Of a stretch of DNA of 64,000 nucleotides, positions 51,386-59,709 are shown piece after piece. Source of the stretch: TMP-7 sp038212445 (GTDB lineage Bacteria > Acidobacteriota > Terriglobia > Bryobacterales > Bryobacteraceae); NCBI GenBank assembly GCA_038212445.1, contig JBBQUM010000001.1, forward strand, positions 124,001 through 188,000, read 5' to 3'. Made by a program: the position numbers and the translations under genes. The notes under the pieces are model-generated. The model was not told the origin of the DNA and ran no database searches. It saw nothing but the letters and a program-made list of their open reading frames with translations. The stretch's first letter is position 1; every line of letters begins with the position of its first letter.

Positions 51386-53034
51386 TCGTAGAACCTTTGG
51401 GCGATGGGAAAACGGCGTCCGATACCGAACGCCTTGGTGGTAACTTTCAGTCCGGGTGCTGCCTGCTGACGCTTATATTCGTTGCGATCCACCTTATTAA
51501 TGATGTCGCGAACCAGGGCCAAGGGGAGGTTGAGGTCGGTCGCGATCTTTTGCGGCGGTTCCACCTGCTCGACGTAGGCGCGGAGAATGCTGTCGAGCAC
51601 ATCGTACTCCGGCAATGAGTCTGTATCCTTTTGATCGGGACGCAATTCGGCTGAGGGCGGCTTCTGAAAGACGCTTTCCGGAATCGCGTTGGCATGACGC
51701 CGATTTGCGACGCGCGAAATCTCGTAGACCAGCGTCTTGGGGACGTCGCTGATCACGGCAAGTCCACCGCACATGTCGCCGTAGAGAGTGCAGTAGCCCA
51801 CAGCCAGTTCGCTCTTGTTGCCGGTGGTTAGTACAAGGGCGCCGCGCTTGTTGGACAACGCCATCAGCGTGACACCGCGCAGCCTGGACTGCAGATTCTC
51901 TTCGGTAACATCGGCAGGCGCGCCGGCGAAGAGCGGGTTCAGCACGCGCTCAAACGCGGCGAACTGGTCGTTGATCGGCGCAACCTCGAATTGAATTCCA
52001 AGATTCCGAGCCATGTCGCGCGCGTCACGGAGACTGTGTTCAGAGGAGTAAGGGCCGGGCATCGCAACGCCCAGCACGTTCTCCTTGCCGACGGCATCCA
52101 CTGCGATTGCTGCGGTGATGCTCGAATCGATTCCGCCGCTCAGTCCGATGATGACGCGTGAGAATCCGCATTTCCGGATGTAGTCGCGCGTGCCCAGCAC
52201 CAGCGCCTCGTAGACCGCCTCGCTCTCATCCTTGAGGTTCTCATGATGCTCGCCGGTCCCTGTGTCGATGTCGACCAGAACCAGATCCTCGGCAAACGAC
52301 TTGGCGCTGGCGATCACGCGTCCTGTCGCGTCCATCGCGAAACTGGAACCGTCGAAGACCAGCTGATCATTGCCGCCCACTTCGTTCACATAAACCAGCG
52401 GGACGCCATGACGCTTGGCGGTGGCCTCGAACACGCTCCGCCGCAGCGCGCGTTTCTGCATGTCGTAAGGCGACGCGTTGATGCTGATGAGCACCTTCGC
52501 GCCGGCGCCAGTCAACTCTTCCACCGGATCGCGCCTGTAATAGCGGCGCTCCCAAAACTGCTTGTCGTTCCAGGCGTCCTCGCAAATCGTGAGTGCGGTG
52601 GTCACCCCTTCGATCTCGCAGAGCAGTTCGCGCTCAGCGGGCACGAACCAGCGTGCCTCGTCGAAGACATCGTAGGTGGGCAGCAGCATCTTGTCCTGGC
52701 GGAAGGCTATCTTGCCTGATCGCAGCACTGCGGCGCTGTTGGTGATCCGCCTGGCCGACGTGCCGTCGGGCGCGCGACCCACGTAGCCGCATACCAGTGA
52801 CAAATTCATCGAAGCGGTTTCAGCGGCCAGCCGTTGAAGCTCGTCCTGCGTACGGTCAATGAACGTCTGCTTTTCCACCAGATCGCGCGGCGGATAGCCG
52901 TTGAGTGAGAGTTCGGGAAACACGATTATCTGTGCCCCACGGTCCGCTGCCTTTGCCGCGAACTCGATCATCTTGTTGCAATTCCCCCGGAGGTCGCCAA
53001 CGGTCGGGTTGATCTGGCCCAGTGCGATTTGCAT
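51382..53034 (-). CDS. nadE: Glutamine-dependent NAD+ synthetase
   Basis: A 550-residue enzyme that amidates nicotinic-acid adenine dinucleotide. Residues 1-260 are the nitrilase-fold glutaminase: MQIALGQINPTVGDLRGN, FPELSLNGYPPRDL with the Glu, and LTICEDAWND with the nucleophile Cys. The synthetase domain has the PP-loop IGLSGGIDSS at about 290, followed by NLQSRLRGV and TGNKSELAVGYCTLYGD. Start is ATG 53034; the longer open frame has no homology. It shares a 4-bp overlap with the phosphoesterase. It is divergent from the tricorn gene by 42 bp. Confidence 0.96.
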   Translation of the reverse strand: MQIALGQINPTVGDLRGNCNKMIEFAAKAADRGAQIIVFPELSLNGYPPRDLVEKQTFIDRTQDELQRLAAETASMNLSLVCGYVGRAPDGTSARRITNSAAVLRSGKIAFRQDKMLLPTYDVFDEARWFVPAERELLCEIEGVTTALTICEDAWNDKQFWERRYYRRDPVEELTGAGAKVLISINASPYDMQKRALRRSVFEATAKRHGVPLVYVNEVGGNDQLVFDGSSFAMDATGRVIASAKSFAEDLVLVDIDTGTGEHHENLKDESEAVYEALVLGTRDYIRKCGFSRVIIGLSGGIDSSITAAIAVDAVGKENVLGVAMPGPYSSEHSLRDARDMARNLGIQFEVAPINDQFAAFERVLNPLFAGAPADVTEENLQSRLRGVTLMALSNKRGALVLTTGNKSELAVGYCTLYGDMCGGLAVISDVPKTLVYEISRVANRRHANAIPESVFQKPPSAELRPDQKDTDSLPEYDVLDSILRAYVEQVEPPQKIATDLNLPLALVRDIINKVDRNEYKRQQAAPGLKVTTKAFGIGRRFPIAQRFYE

Positions 53035-53076
53035 CGAATATCTTATTTTACGGGGTATGGTACCCTGTCGCTTCGT

Positions 53077-56000
53077 ATGAAGACGACAGCTTACCTGCTT
53101 ATCGTTGTGAGCCTCGCTGTCAGCGCGCAGGCCCAGCATTCTCGCGGCTACTACCGGTCACCCGCGATTCATGGCGACAGCATTGTTTTCACGTCCGAGG
53201 GTGACTTGTGGTCGGTGCAGTCGCAAGGCGGTGTTGCCCGCCGGTTGACGAGCCATCCCGCGCAGGAGTTTCTAGCTTCGTTCTCCCCCGACGGCCGCAC
53301 CATTGCCTTCACTGCGCACTATGAAGGTCCCGCCGATATTTATACGATGCCGGCGGCCGGTGGACTGCCTGTCCGTCGGACGTTCACGGGGGACGCATCC
53401 ATGGTGGGCTGGACCTCGGATGGCAAAATCCTCTTCCAGACGCGTCGCTTCTCAACGCTGCCTGATGGCCAACTGGCCACCGTGGATGCAACCAACCGCA
53501 TCGAGTCAATACCTCTGAGCCAGGCGGCGCAAGGCACTTATGACAAGAGCGGGAATCTGTATTTCACTCGCCTGACGTTCCAGGGAAGTCAAGCCAAACG
53601 GTACCAGGGCGGCACGGCGCAGAAAATCTGGAAGTACGCAGAGGGTGCCCCGGAAGCCGTGCCGCTCACCGCAGGCTATGCCGGGACGAGCAAGGAGGCG
53701 ATGTGGTGGAACGGCCGCGTCTATTTCCTGACTGACCGCGACGGCACGATGAATCTCTGGTCGATGAACGAAGCGGGTGGAGACCTGAAGCAGCACACGC
53801 GGCATCAGGGCTGGGACATCAAGACGGCCTCCATTGGCACGGGTCGCATTGTCTACCAACACGGCGCCGATTTGCGTCTCTACGACATCGCGTCCAACAC
53901 CGATAAGGCTGTTCCAATCGAACTGTCGTCCGACTTTGACAACCTGCGCGAGCACTGGATTAAAGCTCCCGCCGACTACTTGACCAACGCCCACATCGCG
54001 CCCGACGGCTCCAAAGTCTCGCTGGTGTCCCGCGGCCGGGCGTTCGTGGCCCCGGTAAAAGCAGGAAGGTTTGTCGAGGTGCCCGCCGCGAAACCCGGCC
54101 GCATCCGCGACGCACGTTTTTCCGGCGGTGCTGACTCGCTACTGTTGCTTTCCACCGAGAGCGGTGAGGTCGAGTTATGGAAGGCGCCCGCGAACGGCGT
54201 CGGCGCGATGACGCAGTTGACCAGGGACGGCACTGTCCTGCGTTGGGAAGGAATTCCATCCCCCGACGGCAAGTACATCGCCCACCAGAACAAAGACAAC
54301 GAACTGTGGCTCCTCGAGACAGCCACGGGCAACAACAGGAAGATCGCTGAATCCGGCTACGACAACTACGGCGCGCAATTCGACGAGGTTCGCTGGTCCC
54401 CAGACAGCCAGTGGCTGCTGTTTGACAACACAGGTGCCAACGGACTGGCTCAGGTTCGCCTTTACAACATCGCTTCCGGGACCAATACCGCAATCACAAC
54501 GGATCGCTACGACAACCACGGCGCATCGTGGAGCGCTGACGGAAAGTGGATCTATTTCCTGTCGGATCGTTCACTGAGAAGTGTCACGTCGAGTCCCTGG
54601 GGATCGCGGCAGCCGGATCCGTATTTCGACAAGCCGTTCAAGCTGTACGCGCTTGCCTTGAAGGCCGGACAGCGTTCGCCGTTCGAGCCGGCTGACGAAT
54701 TTCATCCCGACAAGAAGGATGAGAAGAAGGCCGAGGAGAAGAAGCCGGAAGACAAAGACAAGAAGGATGCGAAGCCCGAAGAGAAGAGCGATGGCAAGGT
54801 GAAGGTCGAGATCGAACTCACCGGTATCACCTCACGGCTTTACGAAGTCCCGGTTCCTGCCGGCAACTACAGCGAACTGTCGGCCGCCGGCGAGCGGCTA
54901 TGCTGGCGCGATCGCAACGACGGCAAGGCGAATTTGCAATGCCTCGACGTGAACAATAAGCCCGACAATAAGCCGGACACGCTGATGGAGGACGTGCGCG
55001 GCTTCGAGGTGTCGGCCGACGGCAAGAAGATGTTGATTTCCAAAGGCAAGGATCTGTTCGTCGTGGACGCCGCCGCGAAAGGCGCAGCTCTGAAGGATCC
55101 GAAGGCTCTCGGTGACAGTCAGGTGGATCTCAAGAACTGGACCTTCTCCGTCCTCCCAGTGAACGAATTCCGCGAGAGCTTTTACGATGCGTGGCGTCTG
55201 CATCGCGACTATTTCTACGACCGCAAGATGCATGGCGTCGACTGGAAGGCCATGCGCGATAAGTACGGTGAATTGCTCGACCGTGTGCGCGACCGCGACG
55301 AGTTGAACGACCTGCTGGCGTCGATGGTGAGTGAGTTGTCCGCGCTCCATACGTTCGTGTTCGGCGGTGATGTTCGGAAGGGAACCGATCAGGTTGACAT
55401 CGCGACACTCGGCGCACGCCTGGATCGCGATGACGCCGCGGGTGGCTACCGCGTGGCGCATATCTACCGCTCCGATCCCGACCGGCCAGACCGCGCTGCG
55501 CCCCTGTCTCGTCCCGGTGTAGACATGGCGGAAGGTGATGTGATCACGCAGATCAATGGCCGGGACGTGCTGTCCGCGGGCGATGCTGCTGAACTCCTGC
55601 GCAACCAGGCCGGTCGTCAGACCTTGATTCATGTGAAGCCCCAGGGGAAACCTGATGCCAGGGACGTGATCGTGAAGCCGATTTCATCCGATCAGGAGCG
55701 CGGGCTTCGCTACCACGAGTGGGAATTCACCCGGCGTTTGAAGGTGGATGAGCTGTCGGCGGGCAAGATCGGCTACGTCCATCTGCGGGCGATGGGGCAG
55801 AATGACATCAACCAGTGGGTGGAGGAGTACACACCGGTCTTCACCCGGCAGGGGTTGATCATCGACGTCCGCCACAACAACGGCGGCAACATCGACAGCT
55901 GGATTCTAGGCAAGTTGCTGCGCAAGGCCTGGATGTACTGGCAGCCGCGAGTCGGCATCCCGACGTGGAATATGCAGAATGCGTTTCGCGGACACCTGGT

Positions 56001-56391
56001 GGTGCTCTGTGACGAGTGGACGGCCTCTGATGGGGAAGCGTTCGCCGAAGGCTTCAAGCGGTTAGGTCTTGGGAAGGTGATCGGGACAAGGACGTGGGGC
56101 GGCGAAATCTGGCTGAGCGGTTCGAATGTCCTGGCCGATAACGGTGTGGCCACTGCCGCCGAAACGGGAGTCTATGGGCCGGAGCGAAAGTGGCTGATTG
56201 AGGGACATGGCGTCGAGCCGGATATCGAGGTGGACAATCTTCCGCACGCCACGTTTGAAGGGAAGGACGCGCAGTTGGAGGCAGCGATTCGCCACCTCCA
56301 ACAGCTCATAAAGGATAAGCCGGTGCCTGACGTTCCGGTTCCCGACTATCCGGATAAGACCTGGAAGTCCAAGCCGGCCAGCACCCGTTAG
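53077..56391 (+). CDS. Tricorn-like protease (S41), secreted
   Basis: A 1104-residue exported peptidase. Signal peptide MKTTAYLLIVVSLAVSAQAQ, then two PD40 propellers (TSEGDLWSVQSQGG, FSPDGRTIAF, WSADGKWIYFLSD). A charged Lys/Glu-rich linker (about 546-585) precedes the C1 helical domain with the catalytic His (YDRKMHGVDW). A PDZ domain (GDVITQINGRDV) and S41 core follow, with IIDVRHNNGGN and the nucleophile Ser in TASDGEAF. It degrades peptides; in Archaea it acts after the proteasome, here it should be periplasmic. I start at ATG 53077. Confidence 0.95.
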   Translation: MKTTAYLLIVVSLAVSAQAQHSRGYYRSPAIHGDSIVFTSEGDLWSVQSQGGVARRLTSHPAQEFLASFSPDGRTIAFTAHYEGPADIYTMPAAGGLPVRRTFTGDASMVGWTSDGKILFQTRRFSTLPDGQLATVDATNRIESIPLSQAAQGTYDKSGNLYFTRLTFQGSQAKRYQGGTAQKIWKYAEGAPEAVPLTAGYAGTSKEAMWWNGRVYFLTDRDGTMNLWSMNEAGGDLKQHTRHQGWDIKTASIGTGRIVYQHGADLRLYDIASNTDKAVPIELSSDFDNLREHWIKAPADYLTNAHIAPDGSKVSLVSRGRAFVAPVKAGRFVEVPAAKPGRIRDARFSGGADSLLLLSTESGEVELWKAPANGVGAMTQLTRDGTVLRWEGIPSPDGKYIAHQNKDNELWLLETATGNNRKIAESGYDNYGAQFDEVRWSPDSQWLLFDNTGANGLAQVRLYNIASGTNTAITTDRYDNHGASWSADGKWIYFLSDRSLRSVTSSPWGSRQPDPYFDKPFKLYALALKAGQRSPFEPADEFHPDKKDEKKAEEKKPEDKDKKDAKPEEKSDGKVKVEIELTGITSRLYEVPVPAGNYSELSAAGERLCWRDRNDGKANLQCLDVNNKPDNKPDTLMEDVRGFEVSADGKKMLISKGKDLFVVDAAAKGAALKDPKALGDSQVDLKNWTFSVLPVNEFRESFYDAWRLHRDYFYDRKMHGVDWKAMRDKYGELLDRVRDRDELNDLLASMVSELSALHTFVFGGDVRKGTDQVDIATLGARLDRDDAAGGYRVAHIYRSDPDRPDRAAPLSRPGVDMAEGDVITQINGRDVLSAGDAAELLRNQAGRQTLIHVKPQGKPDARDVIVKPISSDQERGLRYHEWEFTRRLKVDELSAGKIGYVHLRAMGQNDINQWVEEYTPVFTRQGLIIDVRHNNGGNIDSWILGKLLRKAWMYWQPRVGIPTWNMQNAFRGHLVVLCDEWTASDGEAFAEGFKRLGLGKVIGTRTWGGEIWLSGSNVLADNGVATAAETGVYGPERKWLIEGHGVEPDIEVDNLPHATFEGKDAQLEAAIRHLQQLIKDKPVPDVPVPDYPDKTWKSKPASTR

Positions 56392-56422
56392 GCGCACGGG
56401 CCGCATGGTCCACGCTGCGTGC

Positions 56423-57094
56423 TTACTTGCGGCTTGAGTACTTGTTGAGAGTGGACGTGAACACGACGGCGGTGGGTGGGATCCCTACGCCGCCATCCAC
56501 TACCTGGCGGTTGGGCACCTTGCGGCCGTACAATTCGTTATTGGCATCGCCATCTTCGCGCAGCGTGGCTCCATTGAGCGCAATGCCGGCAAAGACGCCG
56601 CGCTGACGCGACCAGGTGAGAATTTCCGCGTGCATCAAAGCGTCGGTCTGAGCGCTGGCGTCACGACCCAGCGGTCCGGCAGCCACGGACGCATCCGCGC
56701 CCAGCGTGAATTTGCTCTTGAACATCTTGTCCATACCGCGGCGGTTCATCACCAGCATTACAACATCGGTCTCCGCGCCGCCGATCTGAAATCCGAAGCT
56801 ACCGCCCTCCACGCGAATGCCGCCGGGACCTGACCAGCCGACGTTGCCTTCACGCCTGCACGACACAAAACCGCGGCCGTACTTGCCGCCGATGATAAAA
56901 GCGCCCTTCTTCAAGCCAGGCACCACCACAATGCAGGCGGCGTTACCCAGCAGTTCCTGCGGAATGGCCTTATCCGGCGTCGCCATCACTTCATTCATCA
57001 CCGCTGCCGCTTCTTCCAGCCTCTTGTCGGCGTCGGTTTGCGCCATCATGATTCCCGCACCGAGCGCGGCTACCGCGATTAATTTCCTCTTCAT
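56423..57094 (-). CDS. SYLF/Ysc84-domain lipid-binding protein
   Basis: A 223-residue protein with a signal peptide (MKRKLIAVAALGAGIMMAQ) and a single SYLF (Ysc84) domain: CIVVVPGLKKGAFIIGGKYGRG, GPGGIRVEGGSFGFQIGGAETD and FTLGADASVAAGPLGRDA. The latter two are cited as fragments of the domain's glycine-rich sheets. Eukaryotic SYLF domains bind phosphoinositides; bacterial members are secreted and poorly understood. AGGAG precedes the ATG. It is the last gene of the five-gene operon starting with gamma-glutamyltransferase, 7 bp after the quinone reductase. Confidence 0.92.
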   Translation of the reverse strand: MKRKLIAVAALGAGIMMAQTDADKRLEEAAAVMNEVMATPDKAIPQELLGNAACIVVVPGLKKGAFIIGGKYGRGFVSCRREGNVGWSGPGGIRVEGGSFGFQIGGAETDVVMLVMNRRGMDKMFKSKFTLGADASVAAGPLGRDASAQTDALMHAEILTWSRQRGVFAGIALNGATLREDGDANNELYGRKVPNRQVVDGGVGIPPTAVVFTSTLNKYSSRK

Positions 57095-57101
57095 GAATCT
57101 C

Positions 57102-58082
57102 CTAATCCTTGATTTTCAAAACTGCTTTTCCGATGACCTTGCGCCCCGCCAGGTCCAGCATGGCAGTGGGCGCATCCTTGAGCGCATATTCGTTGCCAAC
57201 CACGGGACGGATGGCCCCGGCGGCAAATAACTCGTCGAGCGCGGTTTGCGTTTCTCCGAGATACCACGGTCTGGCACCGACGTAGTCGCCCCAGAAAACT
57301 CCGACGACAGCGATGTTCTTCAACAACAGGCGATTGGTCTGGATAGTCGGAATGCGGCCTCCTGCAAACCCAATCACCAGGATGCGGCCTTCGCGAGCAA
57401 TGCATTTGGTCGACAGGTCGAACACATCACCGCCAACCGGATCGTAGATGACATCCGCCCCGTGCCGTTCCGTGATCTCTTTGACGCGGTCCACCCAGTC
57501 GGGGGTACTGTAATTGACGGCATGGTCGGCGCCCTGTTCCAGCGCAAAGTCGAGTTTTCGCTGTTCGCCTGCAGTGGCGATCACGCGCGCGCCTAGGGCT
57601 TTTCCGATTTGGATGGCTGACATGCCGACGCCGCTCGCTCCGGCGTGGACCATCAGCCAGTCGCCCGCCTTCAGGCCGGACCGCTGCTTCAGCGCGAACC
57701 AGGACGTGTGATAGACGACGGGCAGCGCGGCCGCCTCTGTATAGCGCATCCCTTTCGGGATCTTGAATGTACGGAAACTGTCCGCCAGGCTGTATTCCGC
57801 GTAGCCGCCGCCATTGGTGAAGGCCAGCACGCTGTCTCCCACTGCGACATTCGTCACTCCCGGACCGGCGGCGTCAACGATTCCCGACACCTCCGCGCCA
57901 GGCGTAAACGGCAGCGGCGCCTTCACCTGGTACTTGCCTTGAATCTGCAAGAGATCAAAAAAATTTAACGCCGCGGCATGATTTCGGATGCGCACCTGCG
58001 AAGGGCCCGGTTCAGGAAGTGGGACATCGCCCAACTGCATCTCTTCCGGTTCACCCCAGGTTAATGCTTGCCAAATTTTCAT
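57102..58082 (-). CDS. Quinone oxidoreductase-type zinc-free MDR
   Basis: A 326-residue medium-chain dehydrogenase without zinc ligands. The GroES-like part has NHAALNFFDLLQIQGKY and PGAEVSGIVDAAG. The Rossmann part has WLMVHAGASGVGMSAIQIGKALG and VYDPVGGDVFD-like IYDPVGGDVFDLS. This is the Qor/NADPH:quinone reductase or enoyl reductase group. The start overlaps the P1 peptidase stop by 4 bp. The substrate is not deducible. Confidence 0.92.
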   Translation of the reverse strand: MKIWQALTWGEPEEMQLGDVPLPEPGPSQVRIRNHAAALNFFDLLQIQGKYQVKAPLPFTPGAEVSGIVDAAGPGVTNVAVGDSVLAFTNGGGYAEYSLADSFRTFKIPKGMRYTEAAALPVVYHTSWFALKQRSGLKAGDWLMVHAGASGVGMSAIQIGKALGARVIATAGEQRKLDFALEQGADHAVNYSTPDWVDRVKEITERHGADVIYDPVGGDVFDLSTKCIAREGRILVIGFAGGRIPTIQTNRLLLKNIAVVGVFWGDYVGARPWYLGETQTALDELFAAGAIRPVVGNEYALKDAPTAMLDLAGRKVIGKAVLKIKD

Positions 58083-59284
58083 CTTCCGTATTCTCGCATT
58101 AAGCTTCGTACACGATCGAGAGGGAGGGCCATCACCGTGTGACCATCCACGCCCGTCATCGTCTCGGCCTTCGCCATGGCATTCACTACGGCCTCCTCGG
58201 TAGCTTCGACGGTTGCTTGAAAGACAGGGTTCATTTCGTCGTTGGGAAGCATCTCGAGCGTCCGTTTGCCCTTCGTGTCGGCGGCGTGCGGGTTCGCCGT
58301 TGAGAACGCGATGAAGATGTCGCCTGAACCGTTGCCCGATGTGGAACCCGTGCGTGCAAGCCCCATCGTGGCGCGCCGCGCAAGACGCTTCAGTTGATTG
58401 GATAGCAGCGGAGCGTCGGTGGCCACAACGATAATGATCGATCCGACATCCTCGCCAATGCCGGGTTGATTTGCTGCATACGGGACACCGTCAGTGATCT
58501 TGCGCCCGGCCGGAATGCCGGCAATCGTCAACTGCGCGCGGCGTCCGCAATTGCATTGAACCAGGACCCCCACGGTGTACTCGCCGGCCTTGCGCGATGC
58601 GGTGCCGATGCCGCCCTTGAAACCGTAGCAGACCATCCCCGTGCCGCCGCCCACGTTGCCTTCTGTCACCGGACCCGCAGTTGCCGACTCGATGGCTTGC
58701 GCCACATCGGCGGGCTTGACGTGAAATCCGTTGATGTCATTCAAGAAGCCGTCGAAGGTCTCAGCTACCACCGGCAGCATCCACTCGCCGATAGATGGAT
58801 TGCGTTTTGCCTGCCATTCAATAAAGGAATCGCGCACCGTGCCGACGCTGTGGGTATTGGTGATGAAGACGGGGCTGGAGAGAAAGCCCGACTCCTCCAA
58901 CCACGTTGTTCCCGTCATCTCGCCGTTGCCGTTGAGCGAGAACCATCCGGCGAACGTCGAGTCCGTTGAAGCCTTGCCGCGCGGCAAAACGACGGTGACG
59001 CCCGTTCGGACGGCATGCTTGCCCTCGCCCTCGATCAGAGTCTTGTGACCCACCTCCACTCCTCGGACGTCGGTGATGGAGTTGAGCGGCCCGGGCGTGC
59101 CGTCAAAGGGGATGCCGGCGTCGCGCGCCCGCTGCCGGGGTTGTGCGGCGAGGCTGAAACTCAGCCCTGCGAGTATCCAAAGCGCGCGATACGGCTGCCG
59201 GTGGCTCGATAACCCTCGGCGTCGCGCAAGTCGTGGTCGCCCGTTCCGTCCACGTAGCGATTGTAGAAATTGAACAGTCCGCAT
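58079..59284 (-). CDS. P1-family (DmpA-like) aminopeptidase, exported
   Basis: A 401-residue self-processing Ntn-type peptidase (S58/P1). The mature part starts RARDAGIPFDGTPGPLNSITDV and goes through GVEVGHKTL, TGVTVVLPRG, GNVGGGTGMVCYGFKGGIGTASR with the nucleophile Ser, and NGSGDIFIAFST. A hydrophobic signal (ALWILAGLSFSLAAQ) lies unusually far from any start codon. The ATG 59284 is inside the selenoprotein gene, and TTG 59320 is another candidate; the true start may be different. It overlaps the selenoprotein gene by about 124 bp if ATG 59284 is used. Confidence 0.87.
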   Translation of the reverse strand: MRTVQFLQSLRGRNGRPRLARRRGLSSHRQPYRALWILAGLSFSLAAQPRQRARDAGIPFDGTPGPLNSITDVRGVEVGHKTLIEGEGKHAVRTGVTVVLPRGKASTDSTFAGWFSLNGNGEMTGTTWLEESGFLSSPVFITNTHSVGTVRDSFIEWQAKRNPSIGEWMLPVVAETFDGFLNDINGFHVKPADVAQAIESATAGPVTEGNVGGGTGMVCYGFKGGIGTASRKAGEYTVGVLVQCNCGRRAQLTIAGIPAGRKITDGVPYAANQPGIGEDVGSIIIVVATDAPLLSNQLKRLARRATMGLARTGSTSGNGSGDIFIAFSTANPHAADTKGKRTLEMLPNDEMNPVFQATVEATEEAVVNAMAKAETMTGVDGHTVMALPLDRVRSLMREYGR

Positions 59285-59709
59285 ACCGTTACCGCGTCGT
59301 AAATCGCTTCGTCGCTCCAACCGAGAGACCGAAGTGACGCCACATGCTCCTCTCGTATGGATGCCGGCTCGATTGTGAGCCGCTCGATGTATTCGAACAA
59401 TGCCTTCTCCGCATCGCTAATCGGAGCCGTCGCGTAATCCTCGACTACGGCTCGCACCTTCTCCTCATCGCCGAGCAGGGCCGCGGCACCCGCGGCGTGA
59501 GCCTCCATTCAAAAGACGCAATCGTTGCACTTCGAAGTGAAGGCAGCGATCAACTCCCGCATCCCCGGGCCCAACGGGGACGGACCTCGCATCACGGCTT
59601 CGGTGAAATCGTTCAGTGCCCGAGTCATTTCTGGCTTGTGAGCCAGAAGGTCGCGGATCAGCGGCATGTCCGCCGGGCCGCGCTTTACGCCTTCGAGGTA
59701 GAGCTTCAT
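59161..59709 (-). CDS. AhpD-like selenoprotein (in-frame TGA read as selenocysteine)
   Basis: A 182-residue peroxidase-related (AhpD/CMD-type) protein if TGA 59509-59511 is read through. Before it lie MKLYLEGVKRGPADMPLI and ELIAAFTSKCNDCVF (C61, C64); after it MEAHAAGAAALL and FEYIERLTI, WSDEAIYDAVTVCGLFNF, NRYVDG. The TGA replaces the second Cys of the C-x-x-C redox motif, giving C64-V-F-U67 with H71 in the AhpD position (E-x-C-x-x-C-x-x-x-H). Nothing else is broken and the frame is continuous. The ATG overlaps ggt by 4 bp. A SECIS-like hairpin follows. Role: peroxide or peroxynitrite reduction, inferred. Confidence 0.85.
59480..59496 (-). promoter_or_regulatory. Bacterial SECIS-like hairpin downstream of the TGA
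   Basis: On the minus strand GCCGCG pairs perfectly with CGCGGC over the loop GGTGC. The loop begins 18 nt after the TGA, inside the 16-37 nt window described for bacterial SECIS elements, and starts with GG as required there. It is inside the coding region, as bacterial SECIS must be. Confidence 0.7.
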
